A stretch of DNA of 64,000 nt from Aquitalea pelogenes (GCF_001515305.1 NZ_LNQV01000020.1:1-64000); one strand, 5' to 3'. Counted from the first letter of the stretch, positions 18,283 through 28,026 are shown. The notes: generated from the letters alone by a model not told the origin. Translations and numbers: made by a program.

Positions 18283-18642
18283 TCAGCGCGGACGGTGACC
18301 ACGCTCGATCAGCACGCCAACGCGGCGCACGCCGGGCAGAATGCCCAGCTTGGTGACGGAAACCTGCACCCAGGGTGCGCCAAAGTCTTCGCGAATCACC
18401 TTGGCGATATATTCCGCCAGCGCTTCGAGCAGCAGGAAGTGCTGTTCCGACAGTGCCTTGCGCAAGCGTTCCACCACCACGCCATAGTGAATGGTGTCGC
18501 CGATATTGTCGGTGTGGCAGGGCACTTCACTGGGAATGCCGATTTCCAGGTCGATTTCGATGGTTTGCGGATTTTTCCGCTCCCACTCATAAACACCGAT
18601 AATGGTGTCGGCGCGTACTTCGCGCAGGAAAATGATGTCCAT
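18283..18642 (-). CDS. folB: Dihydroneopterin aldolase FolB
   Basis: FolB converts 7,8-dihydroneopterin to 6-hydroxymethyl-dihydropterin and glycolaldehyde in folate synthesis. The real protein is 119 aa, starting MDIIFLREVRADTIIGVYEWER at 18642; an open frame continues upstream but runs antisense into plsY. The catalytic-site lysine is in VSVTKLGI, the Glu in VYEWERKNPQ, and the family HYGVVVERL is present. It is divergent from plsY with 72 bp between the starts, the usual arrangement in proteobacteria. Confidence 0.95.
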   Translation of the reverse strand: MDIIFLREVRADTIIGVYEWERKNPQTIEIDLEIGIPSEVPCHTDNIGDTIHYGVVVERLRKALSEQHFLLLEALAEYIAKVIREDFGAPWVQVSVTKLGILPGVRRVGVLIERGHRPR

Positions 18643-18656
18643 TACTATGCCGGGAG

Positions 18657-18685
18657 TTGGGCTTTGTCGCCCGATACCGTAAAAT
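18657..18685 (+). promoter_or_regulatory. plsY promoter
   Basis: TTGGGC (18657-18662) and TAAAAT (18680-18685) are separated by 17 bp, 30 bp before the plsY ATG. Confidence 0.5.
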
Positions 18686-18714
18686 CCGAAGCCTTCTATT
18701 CTAATGGATACACC

Positions 18715-19341
18715 ATGACCACGACAGCATTTGCCTTCATTGTTGCGGCCTACCTGCTGGGCTCGCTGTCTTTTGCCGTGATCGTGAGCAAGGCCATGGG
18801 CATGGCCGACCCGCGCAGCTACGGCTCGGGCAACCCCGGTGCCACCAATGTTCTGCGTACCGGCAAGAAACTGGCCGCGGTACTCACTCTGCTGGGCGAT
18901 GGGGCCAAGGGCTGGGTGGCGGTGGCGCTGACGGCCTGGTTCGGCCCGCAATACGGACTGGGTGAGCAGGCCATTGCCATGTCGGCACTGGCGGTGCTGA
19001 TCGGCCACATGTGGCCGGTATTCTTCGGCTTCAAGGGCGGCAAGGGTGTGGCCACCGCAGTGGGCGTGCTGTTCGGTTTCAATATCTGGCTGGCACTGGC
19101 GGCCATTGCCACCTGGCTGTTCATGGCTTTTGTGGTGAAGATTTCCTCGCTGTCCGCCATCGTTGCCTGTGTGATGGTGCCGGTGTATGCCTATTTCATC
19201 GTGCAGCCATCCTCGCCGTATTTTGGCACCTGCATCATCATTGCCATCCTGGTGATTCACCGCCACAAATCCAATCTGATCAAGCTGCTGACCGGGCAGG
19301 AAGGCAAGATTGGCGAGAAGGCCGAGAAAAAGGGCAATTAG
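18715..19341 (+). CDS. plsY: Glycerol-3-phosphate acyltransferase PlsY
   Basis: PlsY is an inner-membrane enzyme that acylates glycerol-3-phosphate from acyl-phosphate, the first step of phospholipid synthesis with PlsX. It is 208 aa from ATG 18715. It has five hydrophobic segments and the three conserved motifs: GSGNPGATNVLR, the Gly-rich FFGFKGGKGVATAVGV, and the third near HRHKSNLIKLLTG. A longer frame to 18271 would run through folB and is rejected. A bidirectional terminator follows. Confidence 0.97.
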   Translation: MTTTAFAFIVAAYLLGSLSFAVIVSKAMGMADPRSYGSGNPGATNVLRTGKKLAAVLTLLGDGAKGWVAVALTAWFGPQYGLGEQAIAMSALAVLIGHMWPVFFGFKGGKGVATAVGVLFGFNIWLALAAIATWLFMAFVVKISSLSAIVACVMVPVYAYFIVQPSSPYFGTCIIIAILVIHRHKSNLIKLLTGQEGKIGEKAEKKGN

Positions 19342-19358
19342 TCGCTTGCCGACAAACT

Positions 19359-19388
19359 AAAAAGCCACCGCATGCGGTGGCTTTTTTT
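19359..19388. terminator. Bidirectional terminator between plsY and the HDAC-like gene
   Basis: GCCACCGCA and TGCGGTGGC (19364-19381) form a perfect stem flanked by AAAAA on the left and TTTTTTT on the right, so it can end both converging transcripts. Confidence 0.92.
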
Positions 19389-19402
19389 GCAGCCTTTGGC
19401 CG

Positions 19403-20362
19403 TCAGCCGTCCGACAGCACCTTCACATGGGCGGTTACGCTGCGTGCCAGCGAGGACAAGTCATAGCCGCCCTCCAGTACCGAGACGATGCGGCCATCGG
19501 CATACTGGTCGGCAATCTGCATCAGGTGGCGGGTCACCCACTCGTAGTCGGCCTCCACCAGCCCCAGTGAGCCCATGTCATCCTCGCGGTGGGCATCAAA
19601 CCCGGCAGAGATAAAGATCATCTGCGGCTGGAAGTCGTGCAGGCTGGGCAGCCACACGTTTTCCACCACTTCGCGGAATTCCCGCCCGGTGCTGCCGGCC
19701 TTGAGCGGCACGTTGACCATGTTCGGCCCTACCGGGTTGTCACCGCAGTAAGGGTAGAAGGGGTGCTGGAAGATGGACACCATCATCACGCGCGGGTCGT
19801 CACGGAAGATGTCTTCGGTGCCGTTGCCGTGATGCACGTCGAAGTCGATCACCGCAATCCGTTCGAACTTGTAGGTGGACAGCGCATGGGCAATGCCGAC
19901 GGCGATATTGTTGAAGAAGCAGAAGCCCATCGCCTTGTCGTGTTCTGCATGGTGGCCCGGCGGGCGAATGGCACAGAAGGCATTGGGTGCCTTGTCCTCG
20001 CACACCATTTCCACCGCCTTGATCACCGCGCCGGCGGCGCGACGTGCGGCAGGCAGGGTGCCCGGTGCCATTGCGGTGTCCGGGTCCATGCGAAAGGTGC
20101 CAACCGATGGCGCACAGGCCTCGATGTATTCCACATAGCGTGGCGGGTGCACCCGGGCCAGTTGCTGCTCGGTGACCTCCGGTGCTTCCACCTCATGCAG
20201 GCTGTCGTAAATCTGTGCGGCCATCAGTTGATCCTTGATGGCAACCAGGCGTTCCGGGCATTCCGGGTGGCCCACCCCCATATTGTGCTGCAGGCAGACA
20301 GAATGGGTGATGTAGGCAGTGAGTCCGTTTCTCTGTAGACGGTTTTTGAGCCAAGTTAACAC
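19403..20362 (-). CDS. Histone deacetylase-like amidohydrolase
   Basis: This is a zinc-dependent deacetylase of the HDAC/AcuC superfamily (319 aa). The catalytic HisHis is in RPPGHHAEHDKAMGF, and zinc ligands are in DFDVHHGNGTEDIF and SAGFDAHRED. EGGYDL is also typical. No ATG fits the N-terminus. A GTG at 20362 with AGGA eight bases upstream gives the expected start before MGVGHPECPERL. Upstream frame extension overlaps moxR and is rejected. Bacterial relatives act on acetylpolyamines or acetyl-lysine; the substrate here is unknown. It diverges from moxR across about 95 bp. Confidence 0.9.
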   Translation of the reverse strand: MLTWLKNRLQRNGLTAYITHSVCLQHNMGVGHPECPERLVAIKDQLMAAQIYDSLHEVEAPEVTEQQLARVHPPRYVEYIEACAPSVGTFRMDPDTAMAPGTLPAARRAAGAVIKAVEMVCEDKAPNAFCAIRPPGHHAEHDKAMGFCFFNNIAVGIAHALSTYKFERIAVIDFDVHHGNGTEDIFRDDPRVMMVSIFQHPFYPYCGDNPVGPNMVNVPLKAGSTGREFREVVENVWLPSLHDFQPQMIFISAGFDAHREDDMGSLGLVEADYEWVTRHLMQIADQYADGRIVSVLEGGYDLSSLARSVTAHVKVLSDG

Positions 20363-20375
20363 GAGCGTTTCCTTG

Positions 20376-20397
20376 TTGCGTACGATTGTTTGCGTAC
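20376..20397. repeat. Direct repeat TTGCGTAC in the hdac-moxR gap
   Basis: TTGCGTAC occurs at 20376-20383 and 20390-20397, a 14-bp period, inside the divergent promoter region. It may be a regulator site. Confidence 0.4.
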
Positions 20398-20457
20398 AAT
20401 GGACGCGAGTTTTATCTTTATGTATTTTCGATAAATACTGCGCGCAACCGGGTCCAA

Positions 20458-21357
20458 ATGCAATCACTCAGCCTTGCCTATCGTCAACTGAACACGCTTA
20501 TCCTGGGGAAGTCTCGCGCCGTCCGGCTGGCGCTGACCTGCCTGATCGCCCGGGGCCACCTGCTGATCGAGGACGTGCCCGGCGTGGGGAAAACCACGCT
20601 TGCCCATGGTCTGGCTGCGGTACTGGGCCTGCATTACCAGCGGGTGCAATTCACCAGCGATTTGCTGCCGGCCGACATTCTCGGCGTCAATATCTACCAG
20701 CGTGAAACCGGCACTTTCCGCTTTCACCAGGGACCGGTGTTCAGCCAGCTGTTATTGGCCGATGAAATCAACCGTGCCTCGCCCAAGGTGCAATCTGCCT
20801 TGCTGGAAGCCATGGAAGAGCGTCAGGTCTCGATTGATGGTGAAAGCCATCCGCTGCCCCAGCCGTTTTTTGTGATTGCCACCCAGAACCCGTCCGAACA
20901 GTTGGGGACTTTTCCGTTGCCGGAGTCGCAGTTGGACCGTTTCCTGATGCGCATTTCCCTTGGCTATCCGGCGGCCGATGCCGAGCGGGCACTGCTGCTG
21001 GGACAAGACCGGCGCAGCCTGCTGGCAGACATGACCCCCTGCTTGCAGGGCGATGGTTTGTTGCAACTGCAGCAGAAGGCAGCCGCGCTCACCGTCACTG
21101 CCGATCTGGCTGATTATGTGCTGGCGCTGTTGCAGGCCACCCGGCAGGAAAGCAGTTTCCTGAGCGGCCTGAGTCCGCGGGCTGGCCTGGCCTTGCTGTC
21201 GGCGGCCAGGGCATGGGCGATGCTGGAAGGGCGTGACCACGTATTGCCGGAAGATGTGAAAGCCATTTTCCCGGCAGTGGCCGGCCATCGACTCGGTTTG
21301 ACCGGGGATGCCACGGCCAGCCTCACTGCCTTGCTCGACCATGTTGCCATTCCGTAA
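20458..21357 (+). CDS. MoxR-family AAA+ ATPase
   Basis: This MoxR-type ATPase of 299 aa is thought to act as a chaperone with an adjacent partner. Walker A is EDVPGVGKTTLA, Walker B LLLADEINRASPK, sensor 1 is in ATQNPSEQLGTFPLPESQLDRF, and a C-terminal lid domain includes LSPRAGLALLSAARAWA. ATG 20458 is the only good start, and its Shine-Dalgarno is weak. The stop overlaps the start of the DUF58 gene by 17 bp. MoxR, DUF58 and transglutaminase together are a widespread conserved trio. Confidence 0.93.
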   Translation: MQSLSLAYRQLNTLILGKSRAVRLALTCLIARGHLLIEDVPGVGKTTLAHGLAAVLGLHYQRVQFTSDLLPADILGVNIYQRETGTFRFHQGPVFSQLLLADEINRASPKVQSALLEAMEERQVSIDGESHPLPQPFFVIATQNPSEQLGTFPLPESQLDRFLMRISLGYPAADAERALLLGQDRRSLLADMTPCLQGDGLLQLQQKAAALTVTADLADYVLALLQATRQESSFLSGLSPRAGLALLSAARAWAMLEGRDHVLPEDVKAIFPAVAGHRLGLTGDATASLTALLDHVAIP

Positions 21358-22291
21358 GCGCCTGCGTAGCTGGTGGTGGCGGCGTCTGCCGCGGGAGGCG
21401 GTCTGCCGGCTGAGCCAGCGGCGCATCTATCTGCTGCCCACCCGTTTTGGCTTGCTGCTGTTGGCCGTGGCCGCTGCGGTGTGGGTGGGCGCGCTCAATT
21501 ACGCGGTCAGCCTGGCTTACGGGCTGGCATTCTGGATCATCAGCCTGTTGTTGCTTGCCGTGCTGATGGCCTACCGGCAATTGGCCGGCCTGCAATTACA
21601 GGTGGAAGCCGGGGAAAACACTTTTCTTGGCCAGGTGGCTAACTGCCGCCTGTCGCTGATCAATCAGGCTGGTGTGGAGCGACAAATACATCTGTGGGCA
21701 GAAGAAGGAGAATGCGCTGTACATTGCCAGCTACCGGCGGGTGGCCAGCAGTCGGTCAGCATTCCGCTGTTGCTCAATCGGCGTGGGCCGCATGCCTACC
21801 CGGTGCTGCAAATATGGAGCACGGCGCCTTTTGGCCTGATTCGTGCTTTTTCCTGGTGGCGTCCGGACGCCACTGTGCTGGCCTACCCACACCCTTTGCC
21901 AGACCGCATTCGTCATGCTGATGGCTTGCAAACGGGCAAAGGGCGCAGCCGGGGTGAGGGCGAGGAAGACTTTTCCCATCTGGCTGAATATCAGGCGGGC
22001 GATACGCCACGCCAGATTGCCTGGAGCATGCTGGCGCGGCGCGATGTATTGGCCAGCAAACGCTTTGTCAGCCAGCCGCGTGGCCATGCCGTGCACGAGC
22101 TGGCCTGGCAGGATTACCCGGCAGCACTGGACGTGGAAACCCGGCTGTCCCGTTTGTGCTGGCGCCTGTTGCAGTGTGAGAAGGCCGGCCAGCGCTATCG
22201 CGTGCGTTTGCCCGATACGGTGATCGAACCGCAGGCAGGTCAACGGGAAAGGGCATTGGCCGCGCTGGCCAACTGCTCACTGCCATCATGA
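21341..22291 (+). CDS. DUF58 domain-containing membrane protein
   Basis: This 316-aa protein has two close transmembrane segments near residues 35-75 and a C-terminal DUF58 core with the typical GRSRGEGEEDFSHLAEYQ and GDTPRQIAWSMLARRDVL. DUF58 proteins accompany MoxR ATPases, and some have a von Willebrand-like fold. The biochemical role is unknown. ATG 21341 is chosen; an earlier ATG at 21308 lies deep in moxR. It overlaps both neighbours (17 bp with moxR, ATGA with the transglutaminase gene), so translation is coupled. Confidence 0.88.
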   Translation: MLPFRKRLRSWWWRRLPREAVCRLSQRRIYLLPTRFGLLLLAVAAAVWVGALNYAVSLAYGLAFWIISLLLLAVLMAYRQLAGLQLQVEAGENTFLGQVANCRLSLINQAGVERQIHLWAEEGECAVHCQLPAGGQQSVSIPLLLNRRGPHAYPVLQIWSTAPFGLIRAFSWWRPDATVLAYPHPLPDRIRHADGLQTGKGRSRGEGEEDFSHLAEYQAGDTPRQIAWSMLARRDVLASKRFVSQPRGHAVHELAWQDYPAALDVETRLSRLCWRLLQCEKAGQRYRVRLPDTVIEPQAGQRERALAALANCSLPS

Positions 22292-24249
22292 AACATTCTT
22301 TGTTCCGCCCCGCAGAAATGGCGGTGCTACTGGCCGTGGCGCTGGTCATCGTCCCCTTGTTGTTCTATCTGCCGTTCTGGTTACCGGCCCTGGTCGAGCT
22401 CATGCTGTTGCTGCGCGCATGCCTGCTGCTGCGCCACTCCCGCCTGCCCGGTTTGGCTGTGCTTCTGCCCTTGCTGGTGTTGGCAGCGGCTGGTGTATGG
22501 CTGAATCTGAACACGCTGATTGGCCGGGAGGGTGGGGCGGCATTGTTGATCCTGCTATTGGGCTTCAAGGTTTTTGAGTCCCGCCAGCAGCGTGACTGGC
22601 AGGTCGTCCTGGCGCTGGGGTTCTTCCTGAGCGCCATCCCCTTGTTATTCGATCAGAGCCCCTGGTCCGCGTTGTGGCTGGTCATCAGCCTGCTCGCCTT
22701 GACCTGGGCCATGTTGCGACTGGCCGGGGATATTCCATCAGGCAGTGCCCGCACCGCGGTACAAGCCTTGTTGCTGTCCCTGCCGCTGATGCTGGTGTTG
22801 TTTGTGGTGATGCCGCGCTTGCCCGGCCCCTTGTGGAGCATGCCGCACGATAGTCATACCGCGCAGACCGGCCTGTCCGACAGCATGGAACCAGGCAGTA
22901 TCAGCCAGCTGGTTCAACGTGAGGATGCCGCATTTTCCGTGGTGTTTGCCGGCCAGGCACCCGCCGTCAGCCAGATGTATTGGCGCATCATGATCCTGGA
23001 CGATTTTGATGGCCGTCGCTGGCAGAACGTACATGGCCTGCAACAAGAAACCGTGCAATTGCAAGGCGGTCAACTGGTCCGTTACCGGCTGACCGGCAAG
23101 CCTGTCCGCTCCCGTCTTCCCTTGCTGGAGTACCCCTTGCAAGCACCCGGAGGCGGCGTGCTGGAGCCGGGCCGCCTATTGCGTCTGGCCAGTGACAGCG
23201 ATGATGCGGTGCGCATTGATGCTGCCAGCCTGCTTGGCAGTCATTACCGCCAGTCTCTGAGCCAGAGCGATCAGGATTTCTACCGCCGCCTGCCGCCGGG
23301 CAATCCGGCCAGTCGGCAGCTGGCGATGCAGTGGCGCATGCAAAGTCAGGATGATGCCGGTTTCGTGCACGAGGCCCTGCTGCATTTCCGCCTGAATGGC
23401 TATCGCTATACCTTGACGCCGCCCTTGCTGGAAGGCGACAACTCGACGGATGCCTTCCTGTTTTCCACCCGTCAGGGCTTTTGCGAGCATTACGCCTCGG
23501 CCTTTGCATTCCTGGCACGGGCTGCTGGTATTCCGGCCCGGGTAGTTACCGGTTACCAGGGCGCGCAGTACAACCCGGTAGGCCGGTTCTGGCAAGTCCG
23601 CTCATCGGATGCGCATGCCTGGGTCGAAGTATGGTTGAAGGAAAGCGGTGAGTGGCTGCGGGTCGATCCGACGGCGGCGGTTGCGCCACAACGGGTCAGC
23701 GATGGTGTCAGCCAAAGCATTCCCTCATTGCAGCCTGCCGTGCCCTTGATGGGCAGCCGTATCCCTGGCTGGTTGCTGCCGCTGCAGCAAAGCTGGCAGG
23801 CTGCCGGCTTTGCCTGGCAGCAGTGGGTGGTGGGCTACGATGCGGCCCGACAGCTCAATCTGTACCGTCTGCTGGGCCTTGGTGAGGCGGTGGATGCCGC
23901 CGCCGTCTTGCGCGCATTGCTGTTTGGTGGTGCCCTGGGTCTGTTGCCATTGTTGTGGTGGTGGCGCAGGCGACCCGCGATGGCACCATTGCAAGTGGGC
24001 CGCAACTTGTTGGTGGCTGCATTGCAGTGTCACGGCATCGCGATTCTGCCCAGTGACGGGCCGCTGGACATGATGAACAAGGCTGCGCATCTGCCAAAGG
24101 ACGTGCGTGTCCTGCTCAAGCAATTGCTCAAGGAGTATGCCGCCATGCGTTATCGGCATGCTGAATTGCCTGCCAGGCAAGTGCAGGCCTGGCTCGGACA
24201 AGTGCGCCGTTTTGCGCAGCAGGCTCGCAAGCAAAGGCGGCACAGCTGA
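22288..24249 (+). CDS. Transglutaminase-like membrane protein (TgpA/DUF3488 type)
   Basis: The protein has 653 aa. An N-terminal membrane domain has several hydrophobic segments over about the first 185 residues. A periplasmic transglutaminase-like domain follows, with the triad Cys in QGFCEHYASAF (about 399), His in SDAHAWVEVW (about 442) and Asp in RVDPTAAV (about 459). One further membrane segment near 545-570 precedes a cytoplasmic tail. P. aeruginosa TgpA, of the same layout, is essential there. The natural substrate is unknown. The ATG overlaps the DUF58 stop. It ends the trio, about 90 bp before the rpoS terminator. Confidence 0.92.
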   Translation: MKHSLFRPAEMAVLLAVALVIVPLLFYLPFWLPALVELMLLLRACLLLRHSRLPGLAVLLPLLVLAAAGVWLNLNTLIGREGGAALLILLLGFKVFESRQQRDWQVVLALGFFLSAIPLLFDQSPWSALWLVISLLALTWAMLRLAGDIPSGSARTAVQALLLSLPLMLVLFVVMPRLPGPLWSMPHDSHTAQTGLSDSMEPGSISQLVQREDAAFSVVFAGQAPAVSQMYWRIMILDDFDGRRWQNVHGLQQETVQLQGGQLVRYRLTGKPVRSRLPLLEYPLQAPGGGVLEPGRLLRLASDSDDAVRIDAASLLGSHYRQSLSQSDQDFYRRLPPGNPASRQLAMQWRMQSQDDAGFVHEALLHFRLNGYRYTLTPPLLEGDNSTDAFLFSTRQGFCEHYASAFAFLARAAGIPARVVTGYQGAQYNPVGRFWQVRSSDAHAWVEVWLKESGEWLRVDPTAAVAPQRVSDGVSQSIPSLQPAVPLMGSRIPGWLLPLQQSWQAAGFAWQQWVVGYDAARQLNLYRLLGLGEAVDAAAVLRALLFGGALGLLPLLWWWRRRPAMAPLQVGRNLLVAALQCHGIAILPSDGPLDMMNKAAHLPKDVRVLLKQLLKEYAAMRYRHAELPARQVQAWLGQVRRFAQQARKQRRHS

Positions 24250-24328
24250 GTGAATGTGCCAGATTCAGGGGGAGGACTACGGCGACGTTTGCCTGAGAAG
24301 ACTGGTCGTGTGTCTTGTCGCGGGCAAA

Positions 24329-24355
24329 CAAAAACCCCGCCGTTACGGGCGGGGT
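24329..24355 (-). terminator. rpoS terminator
   Basis: Read on the minus strand, ACCCCGCC and GGCGGGGT (24334-24355) form an 8-bp stem around six bases, followed by TTTTTG. It lies 37 bp after the rpoS stop. Confidence 0.9.
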
Positions 24356-24391
24356 CATGCTGCGGTTGGCAGGGCTGGTAAAGCGCGATGC

Positions 24392-25339
24392 TTACAGGAC
24401 AAAATCGCGTGAAATACCCTTGCGGCGCAGAATGCGACGCAGTTGCTCCAGTCCTTCTATCTGAATCTGACGCACGCGCTCCCGGGTCAGGTTAAGCGCA
24501 GCAGCCAGCTCTTCCAGCGTGCAGATTTCATGACCGTTCAAGCCATAGCGACGCTCGATTACCATGCACTGCTTGTCATTGAGCTGTGCCAGCCATTCCT
24601 TGACGAAGAGTTCCAGCTGATTGTTATGCAACTGGATTTCAGGCTCTTCGTGTTGTTCATCAGGAATGGATTCACCAATGGACAGCATCGGGTCAATGTC
24701 GAGCGGGGCATCCAGAGAAGCCATGCGTTCGTTCAGGTTCATCACCTTGCGCACATCTTCCACCGGTTTGCCGACATGCTGGGCAATTTCTTCCAGCGTC
24801 GGTTCACGTCCCATCTGGCTTTCCAGCTGACGGGAAGCACGCAGGTAGACGTTCAGCTCCTTGATGACATGAACCGGCAGACGGATGGTGCGCGACTGGT
24901 TCATGATGGCGCGTTCGATACTCTGACGAATCCACCACGTTGCATAGGTTGAAAAACGGAAGCCGCGTTCCGGATCAAACTTTTCCAGCGCATGCATCAG
25001 CCCGATATTGCCCTCTTCGATCAGATCAAGCAGCGCAAGGCCGCGATTGATGTAATGTTTGGCAATATTGACCACCAGGCGCAGATTGTGCTCGATCATC
25101 TTCTGACGGGCATCAAAATCGCCAGCGACTACACGACGTGCCAGTTCCAGTTCCTGGGCTGGTGTCAGCAAGGCATTGTTTCCGATGTCGTTAAGGTAAA
25201 TCTGGGTGACATCGGCCACTTCCTCGGTCACGCTCTGACGTTCGGCAGCCTCTTCGGTTTCTGCTTCAGCGGCAACGTCTTCGGCAACTTCTTCTTCAAG
25301 AACTTCCTCTTCTTCGAGGATATCGCTGTCTTGGTTCAT
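24392..25339 (-). CDS. rpoS: RNA polymerase sigma factor RpoS (sigma38)
   Basis: RpoS directs RNA polymerase to stationary-phase and stress genes. It is 315 aa. After an acidic Glu/Ala-rich leader (about residues 1-40) come region 1.2, region 2 with [26 protein letters not shown] and the -10 reading helix [10 protein letters not shown], region 3, and region 4 with [21 protein letters not shown]. RpoD is excluded by length and by the absence of the long non-conserved insert. It is the last gene of surE-pcm-nlpD-rpoS, the classic arrangement, in which rpoS is often also transcribed from inside nlpD. Confidence 0.97.
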   Translation of the reverse strand: MNQDSDILEEEEVLEEEVAEDVAAEAETEEAAERQSVTEEVADVTQIYLNDIGNNALLTPAQELELARRVVAGDFDARQKMIEHNLRLVVNIAKHYINRGLALLDLIEEGNIGLMHALEKFDPERGFRFSTYATWWIRQSIERAIMNQSRTIRLPVHVIKELNVYLRASRQLESQMGREPTLEEIAQHVGKPVEDVRKVMNLNERMASLDAPLDIDPMLSIGESIPDEQHEEPEIQLHNNQLELFVKEWLAQLNDKQCMVIERRYGLNGHEICTLEELAAALNLTRERVRQIQIEGLEQLRRILRRKGISRDFVL

Positions 25340-25386
25340 TATTTCCCCCCGCTACGGTGGATCCTGGCAGAGGGAAATACCTCTGT

Positions 25387-26478
25387 TCAGGACTTGTTGT
25401 CTAGGTACTGCATCGGATCAACCGGTTTCCCGAAGCGGCGGATCTCAAAATGCAGTTTTACCTGATCGGCATCAGTATTACCCATTTCGGCAATCTTTTG
25501 CCCTTTCCTGACAGACTGGCCCTCCTTGACCATCAACTGACTGTTATGAGCGTATGCAGACAGAAAAGTCTTGTTGTGCTTGATGATGATGAGCTTCCCG
25601 TAGCCCCTCAAGCCATTTCCGCTGTAAACGACCTTGCCATCACCTGCTGCTATGACACTTTGACCTGCACGACCACTGATATCGACACCTTTATTGCTTT
25701 CCGAATAGCCGCGTATCACTTTTCCTTCTGTCGGCCAACCCCAAGCGACTGCATCTTCGCTGATTGTTGACTGAGATTTTTCTTCAATTTTGTTCTTATT
25801 TTCCGATATTGCAGCTGGAGTACTACTGTCCTTTTTGTCGGATTGACTGTTTGCGGACGTCGTCGCAGCTACTTTGGGTGGCATTGTCTTTTTATTGCCA
25901 CTTCCTTCGCTCTGTTGTGCCAGTGTTTTGGCAGCTTCTTCCGAATAAGGCAGTTTGAGTGCTTTCGGATAGTTTTTGCTGCCAGCGGCAGGATTACCAC
26001 TTTCAATGGTGGCTTGTTCTGGTTTTGGTTGTTCTGTTGCCGGTACCATCGTTTGCTGTTTCAGGACGGGTTGGGGCGTGGCTTCATTGCTGGTCGGTGG
26101 CGTCAGACGTAACACCTGGCCAACCTTGATATTGTTGTCTGACAGATTATTCCATGCAGCAACATCTTTGTATTTCAAACCATTATTCAGCGAAATGCGA
26201 AACAGGTTTTCACCTGCTTGAACAACATGTGTCTTTTCTGCCGAATCATTGCCCAGCTTCTTGGCAGTCAGTCCGCCGCCGCTCTTGTAGGGCGTTGCCA
26301 CGGCAGTGTCTGCTGCAACCGGTGCCTGGGGCTTGCTGGCCGTGCTCGTTATCGTTGCCACCGGAGCGGGGCGGGCTGACTCAACCGGTGCTGCTTGTTG
26401 TGCCATGCTGCTGCAACCTGCCAGAACAACGGAGGTTAACGATGCGGTCAGCCAATGCTTTGAATGCTGTTTATGCAT
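25387..26478 (-). CDS. nlpD: Murein hydrolase activator NlpD (LysM/LytM lipoprotein)
   Basis: NlpD is an outer-membrane lipoprotein that activates an amidase at the division site. The 363-aa precursor has a signal peptide ending in a lipobox LAGC (Cys at about 22), a long Ala/Pro/Ser linker, a LysM domain (HVVQAGENLFRISLNNGL, about 88-132), and a C-terminal LytM/M23 domain. The zinc ligands are degenerate: NKGVD where active enzymes have HxGxD, and HFE where they have HxH. This fits a regulator rather than an endopeptidase. Base composition is visibly more AT-rich than its neighbours. rpoS follows 47 bp later. Confidence 0.94.
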   Translation of the reverse strand: MHKQHSKHWLTASLTSVVLAGCSSMAQQAAPVESARPAPVATITSTASKPQAPVAADTAVATPYKSGGGLTAKKLGNDSAEKTHVVQAGENLFRISLNNGLKYKDVAAWNNLSDNNIKVGQVLRLTPPTSNEATPQPVLKQQTMVPATEQPKPEQATIESGNPAAGSKNYPKALKLPYSEEAAKTLAQQSEGSGNKKTMPPKVAATTSANSQSDKKDSSTPAAISENKNKIEEKSQSTISEDAVAWGWPTEGKVIRGYSESNKGVDISGRAGQSVIAAGDGKVVYSGNGLRGYGKLIIIKHNKTFLSAYAHNSQLMVKEGQSVRKGQKIAEMGNTDADQVKLHFEIRRFGKPVDPMQYLDNKS

Positions 26479-26554
26479 GCCTATGGATTTTATATGTCAG
26501 TTAATTGAGGTTTGTAAACATTTACACTTGGTATGTGTTGTGTTTTTGCAAGAG

Positions 26555-27223
26555 TTAGTTACGACCGGGCAGGAGAGGTACAAACTTGACCGGGTCCAGT
26601 CTGGTCTTTTGCAAACCCTGCGTGGTCTTCTCCAGCAGCCACAAATACTGCTCGGCTTCACCGACCGGCATGATCAGCCTGCCGCCTTCTGCCAATTGTT
26701 CGACCAGTGCTTCCGGAATGTTGCGAGCCGCCGCTGTCATGATGATGCCTTCGAACGGTGCTGCTTCCGGTAGCCCGAAGTGACCATCACCGTGAACCAG
26801 CCTGGCGTGAACCAGTTTGGCTGCACGCAGATTCCGCCTTGCTTTGTCCAGCAGGGCCGAGAGTCGTTCAATCGAATACACTTCAGCCCCGGTCTTGAGT
26901 AATACGGCTGTCTGGTAGCCGCATCCCGTGCCGATTTCCAGCACCTTGCCAGGCTTGCGACCGGCAAGTAGCACTTCAGTCATGCGTGCTACGGTCAGCG
27001 GCTGCGAAATGGTCTGGCCATGACCGATGGGGAGGGATACATCGTCATAGGCGCGTGTTGCCAATGCCTGATCGACAAACAGGTGACGTGGCACATCAGA
27101 CATGGCACCAAGGACACGTTCGTCCTGAATGCCGGATTGTCGCAGGCGCTCCACCATGCGTTTGCGGGTACGGTCAGACAGCATGCCATAGGCTTGGCTG
27201 TCTTGTGTCACGGATGAAGCCAT
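26555..27223 (-). CDS. pcm: Protein-L-isoaspartate O-methyltransferase
   Basis: Pcm methylates isoaspartyl residues in aged proteins so that they can revert to aspartate. It is 222 aa, with the substrate loop [11 protein letters not shown], the GHGQTISQP motif, the SAM-binding [15 protein letters not shown], and a C-terminal GGRLIMPVG. Its start overlaps the 3' end of surE by 16 bp, as in many proteobacteria, and nlpD lies 76 bp downstream. Together with SurE and RpoS it belongs to the stationary-phase survival cluster. Confidence 0.96.
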   Translation of the reverse strand: MASSVTQDSQAYGMLSDRTRKRMVERLRQSGIQDERVLGAMSDVPRHLFVDQALATRAYDDVSLPIGHGQTISQPLTVARMTEVLLAGRKPGKVLEIGTGCGYQTAVLLKTGAEVYSIERLSALLDKARRNLRAAKLVHARLVHGDGHFGLPEAAPFEGIIMTAAARNIPEALVEQLAEGGRLIMPVGEAEQYLWLLEKTTQGLQKTRLDPVKFVPLLPGRN

Positions 27224-27951
27224 GTATTGATTCCGTCCATTTGGCCAAATGCAGTTAGATCGAGCATGAGCGGAGTCAGCGAGGCATGCTTGCCCGCAAT
27301 GGCCGCAAAGTCGGTGCCTGGCCCGGCATCTTGTGCCGCTCCCACCGGGCCTACCCAGTATATCGTTTCTCCACGGGGATTCTTGGCTTTGATGACCGGT
27401 TCGGCATGATGCCGGCGCCCCAGCCGGGTGACTTGCAGCGCTTGCAGCTCGTTGGCAGGGATGTCCGGGACATTGACATTGAGCAGCACAGGGCTGCTCA
27501 GTGGATGTTGTCGATGGCGTTCCAGCAGTTGTTCCACCACCAGTGCTGCAGTATCGAAGTGCTTGCCGCTATAGCCGGCCAGCGAAATGGCGATGGAGGG
27601 AATGCCCAGCAAAAAGCCTTCGCTGGCGGCGGCCACGGTGCCGGAGTAAATGGTGTCGTCGCCCATGTTCGGGCCATGGTTGATACCGCTGAAGATCATG
27701 TCCGGACGGAAATCCAGCAAGCCGGTCACTGCCAGGTGAACGCAGTCGGTAGGCGTGCCATTGACATAATAAAAGCCATTGGCGGCCTGGCGGACGGTCA
27801 GGGGGCGGTCCAGGGTGAGCGAATTGCTGGCGCCGCTTCGGTCGCGTTCCGGGGCGACCACGACGACTTCGCCATGGCGTGCCAGGGTTTCCGCCAGTAC
27901 CCGTATGCCGGGTGAGAAATAACCGTCGTCATTGCTGATGAGGAACTTCAT
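27208..27951 (-). CDS. surE: 5'/3'-nucleotidase SurE
   Basis: SurE is a metal-dependent nucleoside monophosphatase and exopolyphosphatase linked to stationary-phase survival. It is 247 aa from ATG 27951 ([16 protein letters not shown]), where the metal-binding DDG motif stands at residues 8-10. [13 protein letters not shown] and [22 protein letters not shown] are further signatures. An upstream in-frame extension to 28020 is not supported. It heads surE-pcm-nlpD-rpoS and overlaps pcm. Confidence 0.97.
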   Translation of the reverse strand: MKFLISNDDGYFSPGIRVLAETLARHGEVVVVAPERDRSGASNSLTLDRPLTVRQAANGFYYVNGTPTDCVHLAVTGLLDFRPDMIFSGINHGPNMGDDTIYSGTVAAASEGFLLGIPSIAISLAGYSGKHFDTAALVVEQLLERHRQHPLSSPVLLNVNVPDIPANELQALQVTRLGRRHHAEPVIKAKNPRGETIYWVGPVGAAQDAGPGTDFAAIAGKHASLTPLMLDLTAFGQMDGINTWLHP

Positions 27952-28026
27952 GCTCTGCTTCCGGGTTGGACGCATGATTGTATCGCTGCGAGGGAGTGCT
28001 GGGAAACCATTGCAGCACATTCAGAC

